This document shows positions 1 through 6,302 of a stretch of DNA of 18,111 nucleotides, piece by piece. The notes below the pieces were generated by a model, which saw only the letters and a program-made list of their open reading frames with translations, was not told the origin of the DNA and ran no database searches. The stretch lies in contig BOAU01000041.1 in NCBI GenBank assembly GCA_026002025.1, positions 1-18,111 of the forward strand, in the 5' to 3' direction. A program made the position numbers and the translations under genes. Source of the stretch: Spirochaetia bacterium (GTDB lineage Bacteria; Spirochaetota; Spirochaetia; Treponematales; Breznakiellaceae). Positions within the stretch are counted from its first letter, which is position 1; each line of letters starts with the position of its first letter.

Positions 1-71
1 AAAAAAAAAAAAAAAAAAATTAGAAAAAAAAAAAAGTGGAATATAGTTGGGCTTCCCCCCCCCCCCCCCCC
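1..71. other. Low-complexity contig edge
   Basis: The first 35 bases are almost entirely A, and 55-71 is an uninterrupted run of 17 C. Normal-complexity coding sequence starts at about 72. In the GH3 reading frame (minus strand) these runs would add poly-Gly and poly-Phe to the C-terminus, which is not plausible for the family. I read this as a sequencing or assembly artefact at a contig end. A real homopolymer tract cannot be excluded. Confidence 0.7.
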
Positions 72-1772
72 GTTGGTTACCAGTTCCTTGAACATGGCGT
101 GGCGCTTTTCATCCTGCATCAAAAGATTCACCTTGAACTGGCCGTCCCGATATCCCTTGTCGATGCAATTGGCCTTGAACCGTTCAAAGGACTCAGGCCC
201 CAGCAGGGCGGTTTCCGGCGCCTTAAGGCGGTCGGATGTCCGCTTTTCCCTGTATTCGCTGTTATAATTTTGCAGGCATTGGTCAAGATAGGCGGTAAAC
301 TCTTCGGCTTCCTTCACCGAGATATTCTGGTTTGCAAATTCATAGTAGAATTTGTAATTTGATTTATGGGGGTCCGCAAATCCCACAAAGAAGGGGGCGA
401 TTTTCCCGGTCTTCTTCTCCGCCTCGTGGACCGCCTCGATAAACTGCCGTTCATGGAGTTTTTCCCCCGTCAGGCTGATGGTCCCGTTTGCCTTTTGGAT
501 AAAGGTGACGGTGGGAAATTCGTTGTACCGGCCGGTCACTTCCAGAATATCGTTCATATTGTACCGGTAGAGTCCCGCGGAGGTAGTGATCAGCAGGGTG
601 TAGCGCTGCCCCTCCTCAACCTCGTGCATCTGGTAGATCCGGGGGTTTGGGCTGTCAATCTCCGATTCGTGGATAAACTCAAAGAGCTGCATATGGCCGA
701 ACAGGACCGTATCCGGGCTATTTGCCTTCAGCGCCAGGCCGGTTTTACATTCACTGGCCAAATAGCCGAATTCCTGGAATACACAGTCCGGCGGAAAGGA
801 ATCCCGGATCTTGTCAAAGTATATCTTGGTATTACCGCAGAACCAGACCATGACCTCAACCATATTGGGCCAGTAATGTTTGGGCAGCACGTTACCGTAC
901 CGGGCCTTTAGTTTGCGCAGTTCCTCCGCACGCTTGGGATTCGGCTTGAGCTTCGCCTCCAGGGCGCTGCGGATTTCAGCGGGATAGTCAAAACGATGGG
1001 TCAGGGTGCCCTTTTCAATGTCGTTCACGTATTCATCGTAGAACTCATTGGCGTTGGTCTGCATCTCCACCAGGGTGCTGGGATTGGCGGTAATGATGAG
1101 GTGGGCGTCCCGCTCAATCCCCATACGCATGATGGCGTAATACCGGGCCTTGTAATCGGCAATATGGAATACATCCGCCGGGGCGGTATGAAGGACCTTC
1201 ATGAACTCAGGAATATCCCGCTGACTCACCCCGGAAAGGGAACCGTAGAGGGTGCCGTCCGGGGCTGCGCCCTCAACGGCCTTACCCACAATGGATACGG
1301 TGGGACCGTAAAACACCGTGGGCTTGTTCCGAATCAGGACATAAAACCCGATCTGGTTCATCTTTTTATAGGCGTCCTTATAGTACTGCTCGGAAACGGG
1401 TATCCACTTGGGCTCATTGGTGGTCCCGCTGGTGGTGGCGTAGAGCTTGGGCTTGCCGGGGAACAAAACATCCGCTTCACCCGACTTGTGGCGCTCCACA
1501 TAGGGCTTCAAGTCTTCATAGACATTCACCGGAACATTTTCATCGTATAGATTGAACAATTCTTCCGGCGTTGCGGCCGCCAGGATGTCCTCAAAGTGAT
1601 GTTCCTTGCCGTAAACCGTGTCCTTCGACTGGGTAAGGATATCCCGCAGAACCCTGGCCTGGGTTTCCTTGCCATGCCGGGAGGCCTTTTTTAAGTCCGC
1701 GAGCCCCTTTTTTCCGATAATGGTGAGCGCCAGCCGGATAAGCCACCATCCCTTTAGTCTTGGTTCTTTCAT
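1..1772 (-). CDS. GH3 auxin-responsive-promoter family protein, C-terminus lost in contig edge
   Basis: The minus frame is open from ATG at 1772 to the left edge, with about 566 sensible codons down to position 72. GH3 proteins are acyl-acid amido synthetases of the adenylate-forming superfamily; plant members conjugate amino acids to hormones, while the substrates of bacterial members are largely unknown. The motifs fit in order: an ATP-binding TTSGTTNEPKWIP at residues 113-125, a second motif GYLASE, and a third LYRYNMNDILEV. A GAGGAG Shine-Dalgarno at 1779-1784 lies 6 nt before the ATG and fixes the start. There is no signal peptide, so it is probably cytoplasmic. About 566 residues is near full length for the family, so little is probably missing. 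The stop codon is not visible because the frame enters the poly-C and poly-A tract. No same-strand partner is seen upstream. Confidence 0.9.
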   Translation of the reverse strand, partial: MKEPRLKGWWLIRLALTIIGKKGLADLKKASRHGKETQARVLRDILTQSKDTVYGKEHHFEDILAAATPEELFNLYDENVPVNVYEDLKPYVERHKSGEADVLFPGKPKLYATTSGTTNEPKWIPVSEQYYKDAYKKMNQIGFYVLIRNKPTVFYGPTVSIVGKAVEGAAPDGTLYGSLSGVSQRDIPEFMKVLHTAPADVFHIADYKARYYAIMRMGIERDAHLIITANPSTLVEMQTNANEFYDEYVNDIEKGTLTHRFDYPAEIRSALEAKLKPNPKRAEELRKLKARYGNVLPKHYWPNMVEVMVWFCGNTKIYFDKIRDSFPPDCVFQEFGYLASECKTGLALKANSPDTVLFGHMQLFEFIHESEIDSPNPRIYQMHEVEEGQRYTLLITTSAGLYRYNMNDILEVTGRYNEFPTVTFIQKANGTISLTGEKLHERQFIEAVHEAEKKTGKIAPFFVGFADPHKSNYKFYYEFANQNISVKEAEEFTAYLDQCLQNYNSEYREKRTSDRLKAPETALLGPESFERFKANCIDKGYRDGQFKVNLLMQDEKRHAMFKELVTNGGGGGGSPTIFHFFFFLIFFFFF

Positions 1773-1793
1773 GTTTCACTCCTCATCTGGTCA

Positions 1794-1822
1794 AAGATAA
1801 TGTCAAATTTTTATTTCGACAA
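1794..1822 (-). promoter_or_regulatory. Candidate sigma-70-like promoter for the GH3 gene
   Basis: On the minus strand TTGTCG (1822-1817), a 17-nt spacer and TATCTT (1799-1794) precede the GH3 Shine-Dalgarno. The inferred transcription start lies just upstream of it, giving a very short leader. An inverted repeat GACAAA (1818-1823) / TTTGTC (1834-1839) overlaps the -35 box and could be an operator. This is from consensus matching only. Confidence 0.35.
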
Positions 1823-1877
1823 ATTACAAGGATTTTGTCATAATACCAGAGGCAGACCTTTGTATCAATGGGTATTT

Positions 1878-1886
1878 GCTTTTTGA
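1878..1886 (+). repeat. Left 9-bp direct repeat, putative target-site duplication
   Basis: GCTTTTTGA here is repeated exactly at 2398-2406. The two copies lie one base outside the inverted repeats that bracket the GxxExxY gene. This is the arrangement expected of a target-site duplication left by transposition. Confidence 0.55.
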
Positions 1887-1887
1887 C

Positions 1888-1931
1888 AGGAATTCCAAAT
1901 TTAACCACAGACCTCACGGACCCCACGGACA
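1888..1931 (+). repeat. Left terminal inverted repeat
   Basis: Outer block 1888-1901 is AGGAATTCCAAATT, then a short unmatched stretch, then an inner block 1905-1931 built from CCACRGACC/TCACGGACC-like units. It pairs with 2347-2396. Because of it, an upstream in-frame ATG at 1868 would translate into a threonine/aspartate-rich N-terminus that is probably not real protein. Confidence 0.75.
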
Positions 1932-1948
1932 AAGACGATAATAGAAGT

Positions 1949-2344
1949 ATGGATGAAGTTACAGAAACAAAGGAGTTTCTCTATAAAGATGAAAGTTACC
2001 GTATTCGCGCTTGCATCTATGAGGTAAACAGGAAGCTGGGAGGCGGTTTTCTGGAAGCGGTATATCAGGAAGCTCTAGAAATTGAGCTGCAAAACGCAAA
2101 AATTCCCTATGAAGCGAAAAAAAAACTTCATATATTGTATGATGGTAAGCCGTTAAAGCAGTTTTATCAGGCGGATTTTGTTTGTTTTGAAAAGATCATC
2201 ATAGAAATAAAGGCGGTAACCAAGCTTGCCGGCGAATCCAGGGCGCAGGTTATGAATTATTTGGCAGCAACCGGGCTTAAATTGGGTTTTCTGGTAAATT
2301 TTTGTGCATTTCCCAAGGCGGAAATCATAAGAATCGTCCGTTAA
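1949..2344 (+). CDS. GxxExxY family protein, PD-(D/E)XK nuclease-like
   Basis: A 131-residue protein. It carries the family signature GFLEAVY (GxxExxY) followed by a nuclease-like core: an ADFVC strand, then IIIEIKAV, which matches the D...(E)xK pattern of the PD-(D/E)XK fold, then a helix around ESRAQVMNYL. The family is widespread and has no established biochemical role. I chose ATG 1949 because the in-frame ATG at 1868 would translate the terminal inverted repeat into a low-complexity leader. Neither start has a good Shine-Dalgarno, and the 1868 start would give 158 aa. The gene stands alone and fills the inverted-repeat element; the right arm begins within 3 nt of its stop. The EIK catalytic-type residues look intact, so activity is possible but unproven. 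Confidence 0.85.
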   Translation: MDEVTETKEFLYKDESYRIRACIYEVNRKLGGGFLEAVYQEALEIELQNAKIPYEAKKKLHILYDGKPLKQFYQADFVCFEKIIIEIKAVTKLAGESRAQVMNYLAATGLKLGFLVNFCAFPKAEIIRIVR

Positions 2345-2346
2345 TC

Positions 2347-2396
2347 TGTCTGTGAGGGTCGGTGAGGTCCGTGGTTTTTCCTAATTTGGAATTCCT
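2347..2396 (-). repeat. Right terminal inverted repeat
   Basis: This is the reverse-complement partner of 1888-1931. It begins almost immediately after the GxxExxY stop codon and ends with GGAATTCCT. The two arms could also pair in RNA or single-stranded DNA to form one long hairpin with the gene as its loop. Confidence 0.75.
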
Positions 2397-2397
2397 A

Positions 2398-2406
2398 GCT
2401 TTTTGA
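2398..2406 (+). repeat. Right 9-bp direct repeat, putative target-site duplication
   Basis: An exact second copy of GCTTTTTGA (1878-1886), one base outside the right inverted repeat. Confidence 0.55.
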
Positions 2407-2467
2407 GTCCCCGGCAATGGGGCGGTTTACCATGGCGAATTTACCAAAATTTCCCCTTCCGCAGCCA

Positions 2468-3046
2468 TTATTTCAAAGCCTTAAAACCAGTAAATAAAAC
2501 TTCCAGTCCGTAATTAAATTGTTCATCAAAAGACAGCCATTTAAAGTTACTTCCTAAAATTGCCTCGTAGGCACTGGGAGCATCAGCAGGAAAAGAACGA
2601 AAAAAAACCTCGTCTGCCACGGATGTTAAAATATAATTATTCAGCATATGGGTGGCAACCATACATTTATTTTCCGCAACCCCCAAATGTAATAAACAAA
2701 TCATTACATTTTTCAGAAATTCAACGTGTCCAAGCATGGTTGCGCCCTTTGACTGGGTAATTATTTCAACAGAATCACGCAATGCCAACAGTTTTTGGCG
2801 GTATAGTTCGGCAACTTCCATCAAATATTTTTTTGGATTGCCTAAACTGCAGGCGGGCTTTATTTCGGAAACCACCGCTTCGGAAATCAGGGCGTATAAA
2901 TCTTCTTTATCTTTGATATGCCGGTAAAGGGAAGCGGCCTTGGTGTCAAGAACTGCGGCCAGGGACCGCATACTCAAATGATCAATGCCTCCCTGATTCA
3001 AAAGTTCTCTAGCCGCCCTGACAATGGTCTCTTTTGAAAGTGCCAT
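2468..3046 (-). CDS. TetR/AcrR family transcriptional regulator
   Basis: A 192-residue protein with an N-terminal TetR DNA-binding domain: residues about 5-50 include SMRSLAAVLDTKAASLYRHI and the following KDKEDL, the classic helix-turn-helix with its hinge. A helical ligand and dimerisation domain follows, of the tetracycline-repressor C-terminal type by length and style; the ligand is unknown. ATG 3046 is preceded by a GGGGG ribosome-binding tract 5 nt upstream; an in-frame TTG at 3058 would add four residues and place that tract inside the gene. It is divergent from the BspA-like gene at 3207. The 160-bp gap carries a strong promoter and repeated GTTAGC motifs, so it most likely represses itself and that neighbour. 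Confidence 0.9.
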   Translation of the reverse strand: MALSKETIVRAARELLNQGGIDHLSMRSLAAVLDTKAASLYRHIKDKEDLYALISEAVVSEIKPACSLGNPKKYLMEVAELYRQKLLALRDSVEIITQSKGATMLGHVEFLKNVMICLLHLGVAENKCMVATHMLNNYILTSVADEVFFRSFPADAPSAYEAILGSNFKWLSFDEQFNYGLEVLFTGFKALK

Positions 3047-3089
3047 ATATACCCCCAAATAAAAATTTCAAAAAAACATAAAAAAAGAC

Positions 3090-3118
3090 TTGACGCTGAC
3101 AACGTTAGCATGTATATT
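3090..3118 (+). promoter_or_regulatory. Strong sigma-70-like promoter for the BspA-like gene
   Basis: TTGACG (3090-3095), a spacer of exactly 17 nt, and TATATT (3113-3118). The predicted start near 3125 gives a leader of about 80 nt to ATG 3207. The spacer contains a near-perfect palindrome, GCTGAC-AAC-GTTAGC. Confidence 0.65.
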
Positions 3119-3163
3119 GTAACTGTTAGCAATCAATGGTGACATCGATAAATCAATGCTAAC
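3095..3163. promoter_or_regulatory. Operator-like GTTAGC repeats, probable TetR sites
   Basis: GCTGACAACGTTAGC at 3095-3109 is a 6-3-6 palindrome with one mismatch, sitting between the -35 and -10 boxes. GTTAGCA occurs again at 3125-3131, exactly 21 bp (two helical turns) after its first copy at 3104-3110. An inverted copy, TGCTAAC, is at 3157-3163. Position and symmetry fit binding by the adjacent TetR protein; binding is inferred. Confidence 0.5.
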
Positions 3164-3206
3164 ACAAAACGCTGGTAACGGCAAGCGTAAATCGAGGAGG
3201 TTTTGT

Positions 3207-4205
3207 ATGACAAACTGTATTTTTAGCGCAGGACAAAGGAGGATTACCATGATTTTACTGGGAACCTGTGTCTGTTTAGGAGCATTTGGCATGGGCAGAG
3301 AGGAAAACAAAGTTCAGCAAAACGGAGTTTGGTATCTTTGGCGGCAAAACGGGACAACGGCGGCAATTACAAGGGTAACCCGATCAAAAGATGTATCTAT
3401 TATGTCAAATATTGAGGGACTGCAAGTTACATCAATTGGAAAGGACGCGCTTAAAGGCAAAGGGCTGATGACTGTTTCTATTCCTGAAGGCATCACGTCC
3501 ATTGATGACAGCGCTTTCCGTAATAATGCATTGGTAAACGTAAATTTACCTGTGAGTTTACAACAAATCGGAGCGGGAGCCTTTGACAGTAATAAATTGA
3601 CGGGCATTACAATCTCCGAAGGGGTAACGGTTATTAAGGGTTATACTTTCCGTAATAACCGTCTTGTTTCTGTGAGCCTGCCTGATACAATAATACACAT
3701 AGAGGCAGGCGCATTTTCCGAAAATGTATTGACCGGAACGCTTGATCTCCCTCAAAATCTTGTAACAATCGCCGCGTACGCTTTTTCAAAAAACCAGTTA
3801 ACAGGGGTAAAAATACCTGAACAGGTTAGGGAAATCGGCGTTTTTGCCTTTTCTGATAATATATTAAGCAGTGTGCGTTTTCCCCAAGGGCTTACCGAAA
3901 TTCCTGCCGGAGTATGCCTGAACAACAGACTGACATCCGTAACAATTCCTGATTCCGTTGCGGTAATTGGAGAAAGGGCCTTTGCATTTAACCAATTAAA
4001 TGCCCTTGTTATCCCTGACAGTGTAAGGGAAATTCAAAAGAGCGCCTTTGACGACAACCAGATAAGGAGTATCACCATTGGAAGTAATGTGGAACTGCAC
4101 AGAACTTCTTTCCCCAATGATTTTGCCGCTTTTTATAACCATGAAAAAAACGGCAAGAGAGCCGGAACCTACCGATTTGCCGATTATACATGGTCAATGC
4201 AGTGA
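3207..4205 (+). CDS. Secreted BspA-like leucine-rich-repeat protein
   Basis: A 332-residue protein. A hydrophobic signal segment follows an RR pair (QRRITMILLGTCVCLGAFG). Residues about 70-290 form roughly ten LRR_5/BspA-type repeats of about 22-23 residues with the pattern N.L..V.IP..V..IG..AF. The tail FYNHEKNGKRAGTY...WS is shared with the repeat protein at 14133. BspA-type proteins are usually surface or secreted adhesins. ATG 3207 has AGGAGG 6 nt upstream. An in-frame ATG at 3249 also has a near-perfect AAGGAGG 6 nt upstream but would lose the basic N-region of the signal peptide, so I prefer 3207. The repeats are diverged from one another, unlike those of the second copy. Control by the divergent TetR gene is likely. 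Confidence 0.9.
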   Translation: MTNCIFSAGQRRITMILLGTCVCLGAFGMGREENKVQQNGVWYLWRQNGTTAAITRVTRSKDVSIMSNIEGLQVTSIGKDALKGKGLMTVSIPEGITSIDDSAFRNNALVNVNLPVSLQQIGAGAFDSNKLTGITISEGVTVIKGYTFRNNRLVSVSLPDTIIHIEAGAFSENVLTGTLDLPQNLVTIAAYAFSKNQLTGVKIPEQVREIGVFAFSDNILSSVRFPQGLTEIPAGVCLNNRLTSVTIPDSVAVIGERAFAFNQLNALVIPDSVREIQKSAFDDNQIRSITIGSNVELHRTSFPNDFAAFYNHEKNGKRAGTYRFADYTWSMQ

Positions 4206-4221
4206 TACAGAGTTGACCCGG

Positions 4222-4259
4222 TACCGGTCCGGTTTATCAATAGACCGTATTTACCGGTA
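4222..4259. terminator. Hairpin between convergent genes
   Basis: TACCGGT (4222-4228) pairs with ACCGGTA (4253-4259). Inside it CGGTTTAT (4230-4237) pairs with ATAGACCG (4240-4247) with one G-T pair. It sits between the convergent BspA-like and radical SAM genes and overlaps the latter's stop codon. There is no clear U-run on either side, so termination is plausible but not certain. Confidence 0.4.
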
Positions 4260-5225
4260 AAATTTAAGTGATTCCTCATAGTGCTTTGGGTCCAGTTCCG
4301 CAAAGCCGAGGCCGGATAAAAACATCCGGGCATGGAAGCAAAAATTACACCGCGAAGGATAGGCCGCCGCCGGTACAAAGCCCTTCTCCTTTGCCAGCCC
4401 TATTAAGGCCGCAGTGCCGCCATGGTAGAGGCTTTCAAAAACAGGGTACTTTCCTTCCGGGATTCCGCCCGCCGCCTCGGCAAGGGGCAGAGCGAGGCCG
4501 GTACATCCGGGAGGAATAAAGAAGCCATCCATATCAACATGAAAGTGATCGGTGGAAAGCAGGTTACAACAGGGCTCATCACTGAGGAGCCGCGCCGCAG
4601 GAACAGGAGCGGCATATTCCTCCTCAATATTAACGGCCCTGCCGCCCAGGTGCAGCCCGTAGTTCGCGGCGGTATTTTTGATATAAAGCGGCTTCAGGGC
4701 CTTTTCCATTTCAACGCGGCTGTGGGCTTTATCAGGATCGAGGGGAGACAGGGCCTTTAGGAAATGCTGTTTCCAGAGGAAATAACCCATACCCTTTTCA
4801 TCGCAGATACGGGCAAGTTTAAGGGGAAGCCCCCAGGGTATGTATTCCGCATGAAAGGGATCAACCGATATGCAGAGGGCGCTCACCCCTTCCGCGATCA
4901 GGGCATCCAGTTTTTTTGAAGTCTCCTTTTCATCATTCACCCAGGCCGCGTTGGTTTCGATATAGTCCAGGGTGATGTCCGCGGCCCGGAGTTCCCGGAT
5001 CGCCATAAGGAGGCCCTCAAAATTGAGGAAGGGCTCCCCGCCGCCGATATGCACCGAACCGATACCGCCCTTGCGGAGCAGCCCGCACACTTCCCCCATC
5101 TTTTCCCTGCTGATGTAACCATCGCCCCGGGTGGGGGAACAGGCGTAGAGGCAATGCCTGCATGATGCGGGACATTGGTAATTCACCATGACCCCGCCGT
5201 GATAAAGTCTGCCCGTGTTCAGCAT
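4251..5225 (-). CDS. Radical SAM protein, last gene of the purine transporter operon
   Basis: A 324-residue protein. The radical SAM cluster motif is C18-x3-C22-x2-C25 (CPASCRHC), followed by GGGEP at 61-65, the SAM-binding glycine motif. Further cysteines at 219-220, 241, 293 and 296 (CNFC) suggest a SPASM-like C-terminal region for auxiliary Fe-S clusters. The family uses a 4Fe-4S cluster to cleave SAM and start radical chemistry; the substrate here is unknown. Its ATG overlaps the end of xdhC by 7 nt, so the two are probably translationally coupled. The link to XdhC suggests a role in molybdenum-hydroxylase maturation or purine chemistry, but this is inference from position. I do not recognise a named subfamily. 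Confidence 0.85.
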   Translation of the reverse strand: MLNTGRLYHGGVMVNYQCPASCRHCLYACSPTRGDGYISREKMGEVCGLLRKGGIGSVHIGGGEPFLNFEGLLMAIRELRAADITLDYIETNAAWVNDEKETSKKLDALIAEGVSALCISVDPFHAEYIPWGLPLKLARICDEKGMGYFLWKQHFLKALSPLDPDKAHSRVEMEKALKPLYIKNTAANYGLHLGGRAVNIEEEYAAPVPAARLLSDEPCCNLLSTDHFHVDMDGFFIPPGCTGLALPLAEAAGGIPEGKYPVFESLYHGGTAALIGLAKEKGFVPAAAYPSRCNFCFHARMFLSGLGFAELDPKHYEESLKFYR

Positions 5226-6298
5226 CTGACACCCCCGTTCCGTTTTGCCCGTATCAGAATCAACTCGGCGGCAATGCTTACGGCGATCTCCGCAGGGGTA
5301 TCGCTTTCAATATCAATGCCGATGGGCGCATGGACCCGTTCCGCCTTTATTTCATCCTGGGTAAATCCCAGCCCTTCAAGTTTTTCGGAAACAAATTTGA
5401 GCTTGGTTCGGCTTCCGATCACGCCGATATAACAGGCCCTTGTGCCCAGGGCAAAAGCTTCGGCCTGGAAATCAAACATATGCCCCCGGGTAAGCACAAT
5501 GATGTAATCATCACCGGTAATACTGATATCCGCAGCAATACTGTTGAAATCCCCGGTAATGATTTTTTCCGCGGCGGGAAAAATTTCCCTGCGGGTAAAC
5601 TCTTCCCGATCATCAAAGACCACACAGCGGAACCCCAGATGGGCAAGGATGGGCACGGTTTCCTGCGCCACATGTCCGCCGCCGAATACATAGACAAGGC
5701 CGGAACGCAGAAGGGGCTCGGTAAACCAGGCTCGTCCTTCCCACAGTGTTACTGCGGGGTTTTTTTCCAGGAGGGTTTTAAATTCCGCGGGATAAGAACC
5801 CGCGTCAGTACCGGTATCCACAGTAATACTTCCATCAATGGCTTTGCCCGCCCATGTGATGATTTCATCTTTTCCCGCAATGCCCAGCGCGCCGCCGTCA
5901 CCGATCTCCATGATGAGCCAGGACGGTTCCCCTTTATCGATACAAGCAAGCCCTGCCTCAACAAAAGACAGTATTCTGCTGTCATTGGGATCGATGTATC
6001 TTAAAAAAACGCTCAGTTCCCCGCCGCATTTTGCGCCGATATCTGCCGCTTCATTGGGGTGCAGGATATAATCCCGCATTACAGAATTCTTCTCCGCAAT
6101 AAGTTTTTTCCCTTCCTCAATGGCAAGATGCTCAGGCAGCGCCCCGCCGATGGTTCCCCATATCCTGCCCGACGAAGCGATGAGCATCTTTGCGCCAAGG
6201 CCCCGCGGGGTGGAACCGGAACTTGCGGTAATCACCGCAAGCGCCAGCGCTTCCTTTTCAAGCAGCGCCTTTTTCATGGCAGTCAACATATCTTTCAC
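5219..6298 (-). CDS. xdhC: XdhC/CoxF family molybdenum-cofactor insertion chaperone
   Basis: A 359-residue protein with both XdhC domains. The N-terminal part has SSGSTPR (26-32) and DIGAKCGG (the CGG motif, C91). The C-terminal Rossmann part has FGGGHVA (205-211), IGSRTK, and the end motif HAPIGIDI..DTPAEIAVSIAAE. Family members bind and sulfurate molybdenum cofactor and deliver it to xanthine dehydrogenase-type hydroxylases. The usual IGGGALE motif reads IGGALPE here, a small departure. Translation appears to start at GTG 6298, 4 nt after the permease stop; an in-frame ATG at 6289 is the alternative. No molybdenum-hydroxylase structural genes are in the window, so its client enzyme must be encoded elsewhere. 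Cytoplasmic. Confidence 0.88.
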   Translation of the reverse strand: MKDMLTAMKKALLEKEALALAVITASSGSTPRGLGAKMLIASSGRIWGTIGGALPEHLAIEEGKKLIAEKNSVMRDYILHPNEAADIGAKCGGELSVFLRYIDPNDSRILSFVEAGLACIDKGEPSWLIMEIGDGGALGIAGKDEIITWAGKAIDGSITVDTGTDAGSYPAEFKTLLEKNPAVTLWEGRAWFTEPLLRSGLVYVFGGGHVAQETVPILAHLGFRCVVFDDREEFTRREIFPAAEKIITGDFNSIAADISITGDDYIIVLTRGHMFDFQAEAFALGTRACYIGVIGSRTKLKFVSEKLEGLGFTQDEIKAERVHAPIGIDIESDTPAEIAVSIAAELILIRAKRNGGVRC

Positions 6299-6302
6299 GG
6301 CG

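Larger units (their letters stand above)
1887..2397. mobile_element. GxxExxY inverted-repeat element (about 0.5 kb)
   Basis: A 511-bp unit consists of a left terminal inverted repeat, one gene of the GxxExxY family, and a right terminal inverted repeat that begins within 3 nt of the stop codon. The outermost 14 bases of the arms are perfectly complementary (AGGAATTCCAAATT at 1888-1901; its complement at 2383-2396). An inner block of about 28 bases (1905-1931 against 2347-2374) matches with three mismatches and one single-base gap. A 9-bp direct repeat flanks the whole. I know of no transposase in this protein family, so mobility may be in trans or by another route. The structure is seen directly; mobility is inferred. 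Confidence 0.6.

Noticed and set aside
36..1550. Three sizeable plus-strand open frames (36-362, 366-911, 996-1550)
   Set aside because: They lie antisense to the GH3 gene, whose minus frame is open throughout and carries all family motifs. The plus-strand products have no recognisable domains.
1868..1948. Upstream start (ATG 1868) for the GxxExxY gene
   Set aside because: The added 27 residues are the translated terminal inverted repeat, and no ribosome-binding site is suitably placed.
2407..2467. Possible extra gene or RNA between the GxxExxY element and the TetR gene
   Set aside because: Only about 60 bases, with no ribosome-binding site, hairpin or open frame of note.
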